From: Mayfieldus sp963841445
GTDB lineage: Bacteria; Actinomycetota; Thermoleophilia; Solirubrobacterales; 70-9
DNA length: 64,000 nucleotides
Assembly: GCA_963841445.1 (NCBI GenBank)
Contig: CAWJCP010000003.1
Coordinates: forward strand, 1-64,000
Reading direction: 5' to 3'
Made by a program: the position numbers and the translations under genes. The notes beneath the pieces were generated by a model. That model did no database searches, was not told where the DNA came from, and saw nothing but the letters and a program-made list of their open reading frames with translations. Below are positions 41,543 through 49,874 of the stretch, piece after piece. Position 1 is the stretch's first letter, and every line of letters starts with the position of its first letter.

Positions 41543-41596
41543 TGTCAGGCCGCAAAGCGGCCGCAACTGATTGTCAGGCGGCGGAGCCGCCGCAAT
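41543..41596. repeat. Two tandem GC hairpins (family 3 modules)
   Basis: GATGTCAGGCCGC-AAA-GCGGCCGCA and TTGTCAGGCGGC-GGA-GCCGCCGCAA. Nearly the same pair occurs on the opposite strand at 44736-44786. The second hairpin is also coding: it supplies the last residues (CGGSAA) of the nnr product. Confidence 0.55.
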
Positions 41597-43112
41597 GGCT
41601 GTCGGGCGAGAGAGCGGCTGGAAGCGCCGCGATCACGTCGGGTGCGACGACCGATTCCGGCGCGCCGACCCGTTGCGCCGCGATGCGGCCCGCCCGGGCG
41701 CCGGCGAAGGCGCCGGCGCAGGCGGCATCGAAGGGATCGAGGCCGCGGGCGAGCAGCGCGCCGATCGTTCCCGAGAGGGTGTCGCCGGTTCCGGCGGTCG
41801 CCAGCGCCGGAGCCGAGAGCGCATTGATTGCGAGGCGCTCGCCGTCGCTGACGATCGTGTCGTCGCCCTTCAGCAGCACCACCGCGCCGCTTGCCTTCGC
41901 GGCTTCGCGGGCAGCGGCGAGCCTTCGGGCTCCGATCTGCTCGGAGGGGCGCTCGAGCAGCCGCCCGAGCTCGCCCGCGTGCGGGGTCAGGACGGTGGGA
42001 TGGGAGCGCCCACGCAGCGAATCGAGGCGGCCGGCGTGGGCGTTGAGGCCGTCGGCATCGATCAACAGCGGCGCCTCGATGCGGCCGGCGACCGCACGTG
42101 CGAACGCCAGCGATTCCTTGCGCCGCCCGAGTCCCGGGCCGAGCACGACGGCGGCGGCGCCGGCGCAGGCCTCAAGCGCGATCTCGACCGCCTCCGGGCC
42201 GAGGGCAGCGTCGTCCCCCGGGCAACCCCGCGACATCACCTCGGTCAGCTTCACTTCGAAGATCGTCTCCAGCTCGGCTGGAACCGCCACCGTCGCGTAG
42301 CCGGCGCCGGCCCGGGTCGCGGCCTCGGCCGCCATGCAGACTGCGCCGGTAAGGCCCCTGGATCCGCCGACGACAACGACCTGCCCGGAGGTGAACTTGG
42401 TCGACGCGGGCCCGCGGCGCGGCGCGAGCTCGAGCACCTCGACGCCGATCACCCCGGCCGCGGGCGCTTCGGGCGCCCCGCCGGGGATCCCGATCGGAGC
42501 AATCTGGAGATCGCCCGTATGGGTCTTGCCGGGGGCGATCACGTGCCCGAGCTTGGCGGCGTGAAAGCTCACCGTGACCGCCGCCTCGACGGCCTTCCCT
42601 TCAACCTCGCCGCTGGACGCGTTGACGCCCGAGGCGATGTCGCAGGCGACCACCGGGGAGCCGCTGGCGTTGATCGCCTCGATCGCGGTGTCGATGGGGC
42701 TGCGCGGAGCACCCTCGAAGCCGGTGCCGAAGATCGCGTCGACGATCGCTGCCGCCCCCTCCAGGGCCGCTCCCAGGTCGCCGGGATCGACCTCCCGCGC
42801 GTCGGGGAACCGATCGAGGTTGATCGTCGCGTCGGCGGAGAGCTCGGAGCGCGGCGCGAGCAGCAGGACGTCGACCTCAAAGCCGGTCTCGGCCAGCCTG
42901 CGGGCGGCGACCAGCCCGTCGCCCCCGTTGTTCCCCTTCCCGCAAACGACCCGCAGCGGGCCCTGCGGGGCCAGCGCCGCGACCGCACGCGCCACCGCCC
43001 CTCCGGCGGCCTCCATCAGCTCCAGCGAGGGGACGCCCTGCTGCTCGATCGCCCAGGCGTCGACCGCACGCATCCCGGCGGCGTCGTAGAGCGGCGAGAG
43101 CCACGCCTGCAT
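41574..43112 (-). CDS. nnr: Bifunctional NAD(P)H-hydrate epimerase/ADP-dependent dehydratase
   Basis: 512 residues. The N-terminal epimerase carries CGKGNNGGDGLVAARRL and GTGFEGAPRSPID. The C-terminal ribokinase-like dehydratase carries VVVGGSRGLTGAVCMAAEAA, TPHAGELGRLL and the Asp-containing ATGTGDTLSGTIGALLARG. It repairs hydrated NADPH. The last six residues are encoded by a repeat hairpin and look added. ATG at 43112; TAACCT lies ten bases upstream. Confidence 0.92.
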   Translation of the reverse strand: MQAWLSPLYDAAGMRAVDAWAIEQQGVPSLELMEAAGGAVARAVAALAPQGPLRVVCGKGNNGGDGLVAARRLAETGFEVDVLLLAPRSELSADATINLDRFPDAREVDPGDLGAALEGAAAIVDAIFGTGFEGAPRSPIDTAIEAINASGSPVVACDIASGVNASSGEVEGKAVEAAVTVSFHAAKLGHVIAPGKTHTGDLQIAPIGIPGGAPEAPAAGVIGVEVLELAPRRGPASTKFTSGQVVVVGGSRGLTGAVCMAAEAATRAGAGYATVAVPAELETIFEVKLTEVMSRGCPGDDAALGPEAVEIALEACAGAAAVVLGPGLGRRKESLAFARAVAGRIEAPLLIDADGLNAHAGRLDSLRGRSHPTVLTPHAGELGRLLERPSEQIGARRLAAAREAAKASGAVVLLKGDDTIVSDGERLAINALSAPALATAGTGDTLSGTIGALLARGLDPFDAACAGAFAGARAGRIAAQRVGAPESVVAPDVIAALPAALSPDSHCGGSAA

Positions 43113-43135
43113 CGTGACCGCGAGGTTAGCCCGGC

Positions 43136-44698
43136 TCAGCCCCGAACGCCGACGACGATCTTGCTGCTCGAGCGATCGCCCTGATCTTCGCCGCCGAAGA
43201 TCAGGTAGCTGAGGTGTTGCAGGTAGGGCCTCGCCTGCCGGTAGTCGGGATCTCGGCGAGCGCCCAGCCGGTCGGCGAGGCCGAACACGCGGGGCAGCGA
43301 CAGGTAGCCGGAGACGCCCTCCCCGCCCAGCGCATCGACGCCCTCCTTGTAGGTCGGGTCGTCGGAAAGCTTCGCGCCGCCGCCCTTCAGCGCCTGCACG
43401 GTCGCCTGCTTGCCGTAGCCGATCGCGATTCTGTCGCCCTTCGTGGTGACGATCAGCGGCTGCGGGCCGAGCTCCTTCGGATCGGAGACCGAGATGCCGG
43501 TGCCGATCGGGGCGGGCTGGATTCCTGAGCTTCCGGAGAGCTGCGCGAGGCCGGTGATCGTCGTGATCTTCGAGATCAGCTTCGCGGCCGCCGAGGGGTC
43601 CTTGGTGGTGATCACCGCGGCCCCTTGCAGGCTCGAGCGGCTCTCGCCGCCGACGAAGACTCCGAGGTCGCCGAGCGCGGAGGTGACGTCGTCGAGGCTT
43701 ATGCCCGCCTCGGAGAGCCGCTGCTCGATCGCGGCGCGGTTGACCCCCGGCACCCCCGCCTGGTCGAGCTGGTCGATCGTCCGGTTGATCAGCCCGCCAA
43801 GGTCGGGCAGGCCGACGCTGGCGAAGGATTCCGCCGGGAAGCTCCCGATCAGGCTCGCGAGGTCACCGCCGGTGAAACTTTGATCTACGTCTGTCGTGGC
43901 GTCTAGCTGCAGCGAATCGGCGTTCGGCACAAGGCTGAACAGGGCGCTCTTGCCGGAGGTGTCGCCGAGCGAGGCCCGCAGGCCTCGGGCGCTTGCCGGA
44001 TCGTTCGCCTGGATCGCGTTCCCGACCTTCTCCAGGTCGAGATAGCCGTCCGCGACGCTTCCCGACGGGGCGTCCCCGAGAGCATCGGTGAAGGCGCTTT
44101 GATCGGCCAGCGAGTCGCTTCCCTTGGAGACGTCGACAACCTTCTTGAAGGCCGGCTCGGCGCCGATGACGAGGAAATCGCCGACGAGGCCCGTGGCGAC
44201 GTAATCGTCGCCTTGGACCGTGTAGTGGACGCCCTTGTACGTGCGGTCGGTATCGGTCTTCTTCTTGGTGTCATCGAGGAATTGCCGGGCCGCGGAGCTG
44301 TCCTCGGTTTGAACGATTCCGGCCGCGGGTGGGTCGCCGGAGAAGCCCTCTACGAAAACGCCCACCTTCGCGCCGAGCCAGGGATCGATGTCCTTCTCGA
44401 AGCTGAGGTGCTTTCCGCTCAGCGTGGGCTGGTCGTTGATGTCCTGGTCGATGTAGGAGACCAGCCGCTCGAAAGGATCGTCATATCCGCTCACGGTCGA
44501 GGCCAGGCCCTCGACATTCGCCTTCGCCTTGCCCTCCGGGCGCAGCGTCGCCTGCAGGTAGAAGGGTGCGTCCGCCGGCGCCAGCGTGGCCGGGTCGTCA
44601 TCAGCGAGACCGCTGCCGCCCCCTGCCCCGCAGGCAGAGATGCCGAGGGCGGCGGCAGCCGCGAGCGCGACGATCAGGGCACGAGCTCGGGTCAACAT
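43136..44698 (-). CDS. DUF3352-type lipoprotein
   Basis: 520 residues from the ATG at 44698. Lipobox ISACGAG after a hydrophobic signal. The remainder is a repetitive alpha/beta protein with sections such as APADAPFYLQATLRPEG, KHLSFEKDIDPWLGAKVGVFV, and LKGGGAKLSDDPTYKEGVDAL, all common in DUF3352 proteins. Function unknown; export to the outer face of the membrane is clear. TACGAT (44713-44708) is nine bases before the start. Confidence 0.75.
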   Translation of the reverse strand: MLTRARALIVALAAAAALGISACGAGGGSGLADDDPATLAPADAPFYLQATLRPEGKAKANVEGLASTVSGYDDPFERLVSYIDQDINDQPTLSGKHLSFEKDIDPWLGAKVGVFVEGFSGDPPAAGIVQTEDSSAARQFLDDTKKKTDTDRTYKGVHYTVQGDDYVATGLVGDFLVIGAEPAFKKVVDVSKGSDSLADQSAFTDALGDAPSGSVADGYLDLEKVGNAIQANDPASARGLRASLGDTSGKSALFSLVPNADSLQLDATTDVDQSFTGGDLASLIGSFPAESFASVGLPDLGGLINRTIDQLDQAGVPGVNRAAIEQRLSEAGISLDDVTSALGDLGVFVGGESRSSLQGAAVITTKDPSAAAKLISKITTITGLAQLSGSSGIQPAPIGTGISVSDPKELGPQPLIVTTKGDRIAIGYGKQATVQALKGGGAKLSDDPTYKEGVDALGGEGVSGYLSLPRVFGLADRLGARRDPDYRQARPYLQHLSYLIFGGEDQGDRSSSKIVVGVRG

Positions 44699-44735
44699 GA
44701 GCGCGGCATCGTAGCGTCGCCTAGGGATGCCGCTT

Positions 44736-44861
44736 AAATTGCGGCGGCTTCGCCGCCTGACAATCACTTGCGGCCGCTTTGCGGCCTGACATTGCCCCTG
44801 CGGCGACACCTGTGTCGCCGCCCTTCACAAGGGTGCCGCTCCACTTCGTTTCGCGGCCCAT
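44736..44861 (-). repeat. Composite palindromic repeat (27-base block and four hairpins)
   Basis: On the minus strand, in order: the ATGGGCCGCG block (identical in copies at 12969 and 37172), CCCTT-GTG-AAGGG, GCGGCGACAC-AG-GTGTCGCCGC, GGCCGC-AAA-GCGGCC, and GGCGGC-GAA-GCCGCC. It fills the glmS-DUF3352 gap. The block begins six bases after the glmS stop with GGAG ahead of its ATG. Confidence 0.65.
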
Positions 44862-44867
44862 CGTCTC

Positions 44868-46733
44868 CTACTCGACCGTGACCGTCTTGGCGAGGTTGCG
44901 GGGCTGGTCTACGTTGAGGCCGTTGGCGCGCGCGACCCGATAGGCGAGCAGCTGCAGCGGCAGCACCGCGAGGATCGGCTGCAAAAGCCAGTCGGTGCGG
45001 GCGACGTGCAGGATCTCTTCGGCGACGCCGGAGACCAGGTCCTCGCCCTCGCTGGCGATTGCGATCAGGTCGGCGCCCCGCGCCCGCACCTCCTCGGCGT
45101 TGGAGAGCACCTTCTCGAGCACCGGGCTGTCGGTGGCGACGCAGACGACCGGCGTGGACTCGTCAAGCAGGGCGATCGGCCCGTGCTTCATCTCGCCGGC
45201 GGCGTAGGCGTCGGTGGGGATGTAGGAGATCTCCTTCATCTTCAAGGCGCCCTCGAGACAGACGGGCAGCCCGATGTGACGACCGAGATAGAGGAAGAAG
45301 GGGTTCTTGGCGTGCCGCTCGGCGATCGCCTCGACCTTGTCCTCGACCGCCTCGATCGTGTGCTCGATCGCCGACGGGATCGCCTTCAGCTCCTTGATCA
45401 GGCGGGTCAGCTCGACCGGCTCCAGCGTTCCCCGCAGCTCGGCGAGGCGCAGCCCGAGCAGGTACATGGCGGCGACCTGGGCGACGAAGGTCTTCGTCGC
45501 CGCAACGCTGACCTCGAGGCCGGCGCGCGTGTAGAGGACCGCGTCAGCGTCGCGCGTCGCCTGGCTGCCCATCACGTTGGTCACCGCCAGCACCTTCGCC
45601 CCGTTCTCGCGCGCCAACCGCATCGCCGCCAGCGTGTCGGCTGTCTCGCCCGACTGGCTGATCCCGATCACCAGATCGTCGGGGCCGATCACCGGGTTGC
45701 GGTAGCGGTACTCCGATGCGATGTCCATCTCGACCGGGACGCGAGCCCACTGCTCGATCGCGTAGCGGCCCACGAGCCCCGCGTGGTAGGCGGTCCCGCA
45801 GGCGACGATCACGATTCGCCGGATCCCGCGCAGATATTCGTCGGTCAGATCGACGTCGGATAGGTCGACTCCCTCGTCGGTGGGCAGGCGGTCGCTGATC
45901 GTCTCCGCGACCGCGTCGGGCTGCTCGTGGATCTCCTTCAGCATGAAAGTCTCATAGCCGCCCTTCTCGGCCGCGTCGGCGTCCCAGCTGATCTCCTCGC
46001 TTCCCCGCTCGACCGGCTTGCCCGCGGCGTCGGTGATCGTCGCCCCGGAGCCGTCGATCGTGACCACCTCGTCGTTCTCGATCAGCATCACCTCTCGGGT
46101 CTGGGCGAGGAAGGCCGGTATCGCGGAGGCGAGAAAGGTCTCCCCCTCCCCGAGGCCGGCGACCAGCGGGCACTCCTTGCGTGCCCCGACCAGCACCTCC
46201 GGATGCTCGGCGTGCATCGCGACGAAGGCATAGTGGCCGCGCAAGTCCTCAAATGCCGCACGCACCGCGGTGGTCAGGTCGCCGTCGTAATGGCGCTCGA
46301 TCAGGTGCGAGACGATCTCGGCGTCGGTCTCGGAGCTGAAGGCGTGGCCCTGGTCGGCGAGCTCGCGACGCAGGTCGGCGTGGTTCTCGACGATTCCGTT
46401 GAGGACGATGTGAATGCGGTCGCTGCAGTCTCCGTGCGGGTGAGCGTTCTCCTCGGTGACCCGGCCATGGGTCGCCCAGCGAGTGTGCGCAACGCCGATC
46501 GTCGCCGGAGGCGCCGCGACCGCGACGCCTCCCTCGCCGGCGCCGTTGGTGCGCTCCTCGAAGGCGGCCCGCAGGTTGGAGAGGTTGCCGACCGCTCGCA
46601 CGCTGTCGATGTGGCCGTTCGAGATCAGCGAGATTCCGGCCGAGTCATAGCCGCGGTACTCGAGCTTCTCCAGCCCGGCGACGAGCAGGTCCTTGCAGGG
46701 ACGCCCGCCAACGTATCCGACGATTCCACACAC
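44868..46733 (-). CDS. glmS: Glutamine-fructose-6-phosphate aminotransferase
   Basis: 621 residues from the GTG at 46733, so that the processed N-terminal Cys (CGIVGYVGG) is residue 2. The glutaminase domain has GVAHTRWATHGRV and HNG-type LNGIVENHADLR; two SIS domains have ACGTAYHAGL, ISQSGETADTLAA and LGRHIGLPVCLEGALKMKE. The C-terminus ends NLAKTVTVE. It makes glucosamine-6-P, the entry to UDP-GlcNAc, and lies next to glmM. TACCCT is nine bases before the start. The leader is too short for a glmS ribozyme. Confidence 0.97.
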   Translation of the reverse strand: MCGIVGYVGGRPCKDLLVAGLEKLEYRGYDSAGISLISNGHIDSVRAVGNLSNLRAAFEERTNGAGEGGVAVAAPPATIGVAHTRWATHGRVTEENAHPHGDCSDRIHIVLNGIVENHADLRRELADQGHAFSSETDAEIVSHLIERHYDGDLTTAVRAAFEDLRGHYAFVAMHAEHPEVLVGARKECPLVAGLGEGETFLASAIPAFLAQTREVMLIENDEVVTIDGSGATITDAAGKPVERGSEEISWDADAAEKGGYETFMLKEIHEQPDAVAETISDRLPTDEGVDLSDVDLTDEYLRGIRRIVIVACGTAYHAGLVGRYAIEQWARVPVEMDIASEYRYRNPVIGPDDLVIGISQSGETADTLAAMRLARENGAKVLAVTNVMGSQATRDADAVLYTRAGLEVSVAATKTFVAQVAAMYLLGLRLAELRGTLEPVELTRLIKELKAIPSAIEHTIEAVEDKVEAIAERHAKNPFFLYLGRHIGLPVCLEGALKMKEISYIPTDAYAAGEMKHGPIALLDESTPVVCVATDSPVLEKVLSNAEEVRARGADLIAIASEGEDLVSGVAEEILHVARTDWLLQPILAVLPLQLLAYRVARANGLNVDQPRNLAKTVTVE

Positions 46734-46742
46734 AGGACAAGA

Positions 46743-46748
46743 AGGGTA
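46743..46748 (-). promoter_or_regulatory. -10 box TACCCT for glmS
   Basis: TACCCT, nine bases before the GTG at 46733, between glmM and glmS. Confidence 0.4.
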
Positions 46749-46791
46749 GAGGCCGCCGGGCGCGATGAGAAGCGCGAAATTGGGTGGACGT

Positions 46792-48106
46792 TCAGGCCAG
46801 TCGCTCACGGACCAGGGCAACGAGGCGACTGCAGACCTGCTCGCATTCCTGCTCGCTGGGCGCCTCGACCATGACCCGGACCAACGGCTCGGTGCCGGAG
46901 GGGCGCACGAGCACCCGTCCGCGGCCCTCCAGCGACGCCTTCTCGCGCTCGACCGCCTCCCAGACCTCGGTGGCGCCACTGATCGCCTCGCGATCGGCGA
47001 CCTCGACGTTTTCGAGCACCTGTGGCAGCTTCTCGAACGGCTGCGCATCCGCGAGGTCGCGGCCGTCGAGCGACCGCAGCGCGAGCAGCGCCGCCGGCGA
47101 CGCCGTCGCCGGTCGGCGCGAAGTCCATCGAGATGATGTGGCCCGACTGCTCTCCGCCGAGCGGCCATTCGCGCCGCGCGAGCTCCTCGAGCACGTACCG
47201 ATCGCCGACCTTCGTCGTCGCAACGTCGATCCCGGCCTTCTCCATCGCCTGGTGAAAGCCGTAGTTGGTCATCAGGGTCACCACGACCCCTCCCCGGAGC
47301 GCGCCGCGCCGCTGCAGATCGTTGGCGGCAAGCGCGACCAGGTCATCGCCGTCATGGACGACGCCGTTTCGGTCCACGGCGAGCAGGCGGTCACCGTCGC
47401 CGTCGAAGGCAAAGCCGATGTCGGCGCCGGAGCCGATGACAGCGGAGGTGAGGTTCTCGATGTGAGTCGACCCGCAGCCGGCGTTGATGTTGCGCCCGTC
47501 GGGCTCGACCGCGATCGGCTCGACCCGAGCCCCGAGGCGCTCGAAGATCGCCGGCGCTGCGCGGTAGGTGGCGCCGTTGGCGCAGTCGAGCACGACGTGC
47601 AAGCCGTTCAGGTCAAGCTCGAAGAAGCGGCTCAGCTCACGCAGGTAGTCCTCCAGGGAGCCCTGCAGCTCGCGCACGCGGCCGACCTTCCGCTCCTCGC
47701 TGGAAACGTCGAGGAGGCGCTCGATCTCCGCTTCAGCAGCGTCGTCGAGCTTCTCGCCACTCATCGAGAAGAACTTGATGCCGTTGTCCTCGAAGGGATT
47801 GTGCGAAGCCGAGACGACCGCCCCGAGGTCGAGCCCATGCCGGCGCACCAGCACCGAAGCGGCGGGAGTCGGAAGCACGCCGCCAAGCAGGGCGTCGCCC
47901 CCCGCCGCCGCGACTCCCGCGGCGAGGGCCGACTCCAGCATCGGCCCGGACTCGCGCGTGTCGCGGACGATCAGCACCTGCGGGCGCGCCGCCGCACTGG
48001 CCAGGGTCGCCGCCCGGCCCAGCGCCGTCGCCAGCTCGGCGGTGACGAAGCTGCCCGCCCTGCCCCGGACCCCGTCGGTGCCGAAGAGCTTGCGGTCAGA
48101 GTTCAT
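46792..48106 (-). CDS. glmM: Phosphoglucosamine mutase, one +1 frameshift
   Basis: About 437 residues. KLFGTDGVRGRAGSF at the N-terminus, phosphoserine loop VVSASHNPFEDNG, metal loop FAFDGDGDRLLA, and phosphate-binding RPSGTEPLVRVMVEA at the C-terminus. The frame breaks near 47093: the first segment ends DFAPTGDGVA, and the second resumes AALLALRSLDGRDLADAQ. One extra base in GCCGGCGGCG restores it (1315 bases is 3n+1). It converts GlcN-6-P to GlcN-1-P. Confidence 0.93.
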
Positions 48107-48187
48107 GAGGTCGGGTGGAAGGAGAGCCGCGAGAGGTTAGTGAGAGCAATCGTCTTACATCTGAGGCGGCGCACTCGAAGCGGTTCA

Positions 48188-48305
48188 GGCCGCGAAAACC
48201 GAGTCTGGCCAGGACGCAGGGAGGTCGGCGAAGCGAGCTTAGACGAGACCTAAGTGAGCGAGCCGACCGACCGAGGACACCGCCAGACGAAGGTTTGCAG
48301 CGGCC
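48188..48305. repeat. Structured intergenic element, copy B
   Basis: Outer stem GGCCGC with GCGGCC, extended by AAACC with GGTTT. Middle stem GTCTGGC with GCCAGAC. Inner stem GGTCGGC with GCCGACC. Here the apical hairpin is TTAG-ACGAGAC-CTAA, while the flanking GAAGCGAGC and GTGAGCGAG are kept. It starts right after the rpsI stop. Confidence 0.7.
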
Positions 48306-49157
48306 TCAGCGTTTGCTGAACTGCGGGCGCTTTCGGGCTTTCTTGAGCCCAGCCTTGCGGCGCTCCTTGGCGCGTGCGTCGCGGGTCAAGTAACCGCGCC
48401 GCTTGAGCTCCTTGCGAAGCTCGGGATCGATCTCGGTCAGCGCTCGGGCGATCCCGTGCCGCACGGCCCCGGCCTGGCCGCCGATTCCGCCGCCCTTCAC
48501 GTTGACTCGAACGTCCACCGTGCCCTCGTATCCGCTGACGCTGAGCGGCTGCAGGGCGGTCGCCTGGTGAAGCGGCCGGGGAAAGTACTCCTGAAGCGTG
48601 CGGCGGTTGATCTCGAACTTGCCGTCTCCGGGCATGATCGTGACGCGGGCGATCGAGCTCTTGCGCTTTCCGGTCGCCAGGTAGCGGGCGTCACCCGCGA
48701 GCTCTGCCGGCGTCCGTGTAGTCGCTGCGGGCGCCTCCTCGGGGGCCTCCGCCGTCGCCTCGGCTTCGCGGCGCGCCCGTTCCTCGGCTTCCGCCTCGGC
48801 GCGCGCTTTCTCCTCGGCGCTCAGCGGGCGATCGGGCTCCAGGGCGATCGGGTCCAGCTCGGCGCCGGGGGGCAGGTCGCTCTTGCCCTTCGCGCCCTTC
48901 TCCCCGGAGGGGGGCTCGGAGTCCGGTTGCGCGGACCCGCCGTCGGCGGCGGCTTCCTCGCCGGCTTCAGCCTCCGGCTGGGCATCTTCGGCGACCTCAG
49001 GCTCGGAAGGCTCCTCGGCGTCGGGCTGTCCCTCGTCGACCTGGGCCTCGGGCTCCTCGGTTGCGGGCTGTTCCGCTTCAGCCTCCGACTGGGGCTCCTC
49101 GGCCGGCGCCTCCTCAGGCGTCTGGCCTTCCTCCCGCTGCTCAGGCTCGTCGGTCAT
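48306..49157 (-). CDS. rpsI: Ribosomal protein S9 with a long acidic N-terminal extension
   Basis: 283 residues, more than twice the usual 130. Residues 156-283 are normal S9: TGKRKSSIARVTIMPG, INRRTLQEYFPR, NVKGGGIGGQAGAVRHGIAR and the tail KKARKRPQFSKR. Residues 1-155 are almost only Glu, Ala, Pro, Asp and Gln, with a charged helix (LSAEEKARAEAEAEERARRE) near 112-132. The ATG overlaps the rplM stop (TGATG). Actinobacterial S9 often has a short acidic tail at this end, but not one this long to my knowledge. Confidence 0.95.
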   Translation of the reverse strand: MTDEPEQREEGQTPEEAPAEEPQSEAEAEQPATEEPEAQVDEGQPDAEEPSEPEVAEDAQPEAEAGEEAAADGGSAQPDSEPPSGEKGAKGKSDLPPGAELDPIALEPDRPLSAEEKARAEAEAEERARREAEATAEAPEEAPAATTRTPAELAGDARYLATGKRKSSIARVTIMPGDGKFEINRRTLQEYFPRPLHQATALQPLSVSGYEGTVDVRVNVKGGGIGGQAGAVRHGIARALTEIDPELRKELKRRGYLTRDARAKERRKAGLKKARKRPQFSKR

Positions 49158-49591
49158 CAGTCGCCGATCTCCAGTGCCTGTGGCTGCTGGGCCTGGTGCG
49201 GATGCTCGTTTCCCGCGTAGACCTTCAGCTTCGTGATCTGCCTGCGGGCCAGCCGATTGCGGGGCAGCATCCCCTTGACGGCCTTGCGGATCACCTCTTC
49301 GGGGCGTCGCTGCAGCATCTCCTCCAGGGTCCGGGACTTGATCCCGCCCGGATAGCCGCTGTGGCGCCAGTAGCGCTTCTGGGCGCGCTTGTCGCCGCTG
49401 ACATGGATCTTCTCGGCGTTGATCACGACCACGAAGTCACCCGTATCGACATGCGGCGTGTACACGGGCTTGCGTTTCCCGCGCAGCGTGTCCGCGATCC
49501 CGGTCGCCAGCCGCCCCAGGGTCTTGCCTTGGGCATCGACCAGGTACCAGTCGCGCTGGCGGTCGGCGGCTGTCGCAACGTAGGTCTTCAT
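49157..49591 (-). CDS. rplM: Ribosomal protein L13
   Basis: 144 residues from the ATG at 49591. RDWYLVDAQGKTLGRLAT, FVVVINAEKIHVSGDK, YWRHSGYPGGIKS and GMLPRNRLARRQITKLKVY are conserved. It is the first gene of the rplM-rpsI pair. TATCAT at 49640-49635 is the nearest -10, giving a leader near 37 bases. A longer frame upstream has no L13 similarity. Confidence 0.97.
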   Translation of the reverse strand: MKTYVATAADRQRDWYLVDAQGKTLGRLATGIADTLRGKRKPVYTPHVDTGDFVVVINAEKIHVSGDKRAQKRYWRHSGYPGGIKSRTLEEMLQRRPEEVIRKAVKGMLPRNRLARRQITKLKVYAGNEHPHQAQQPQALEIGD

Positions 49592-49704
49592 CGCTGAAAA
49601 GCCGCGGCGGATCACGCACCGACGCGGCGTCAGGATGATAGTGGCCCGCTGGCCCGAGCGCAGGCCGTCGGCGGCCGCCAGCGTTCTCCCTCCTGAGCCT
49701 CTCT

Positions 49705-49710
49705 TATACT
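49705..49710 (+). promoter_or_regulatory. -10 box TATACT for the riboswitch transcript
   Basis: TATACT is the best -10 in the region and lies just upstream of the c-di-AMP aptamer. It is divergent from the rplM promoter. Confidence 0.6.
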
Positions 49711-49862
49711 GCCGCGCCAGCAACGCCGAATCCCAGCCGATCCGCATGGCTGGGGACGGAGGAACCGTCGGGGTCTTTGCAGGCCTCAGGGGCGAATCGG
49801 TCGAAGCACCGTAGCGCGGCTCTTTCAGCGCGAGCCCGACAGCTAACTCCGCAGGCCGCAGA
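49711..49862 (+). promoter_or_regulatory. c-di-AMP riboswitch (ydaO-yuaA class)
   Basis: The conserved core blocks of the class are present in order: CGCCGAATCC near 49724, GCTGGGGACGGAGGAACC near 49750, GGGGCGAATCG near 49788, and GAGCCCGACAGCTAACTCCGC near 49832, closing on AGGCCGC. It lies 12 bases before the start of an M23 peptidase gene, a typical target in Actinobacteria. Binding of c-di-AMP normally switches such genes off. No clear terminator stem with a T-tract follows, so the mechanism here may be translational or another kind of termination. Confidence 0.88.
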
Positions 49863-49874
49863 AAGAGAGAACAG

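Noticed and set aside
46734..46791. glmS ribozyme upstream of glmS
   Set aside because: Only 58 bases separate glmM and glmS, too short for the ribozyme, and no core is visible.
44868..47168. glmS read from 47168
   Set aside because: GlmS must begin with the catalytic Cys after its initiator, which fixes the start at 46733. The upstream part is glmM in another frame.
13110..48106. Programmed +1 frameshifting as the reason for nine broken genes
   Set aside because: The sites share no slippery motif and lie in unrelated housekeeping genes. Sequencing or assembly insertion error is simpler.
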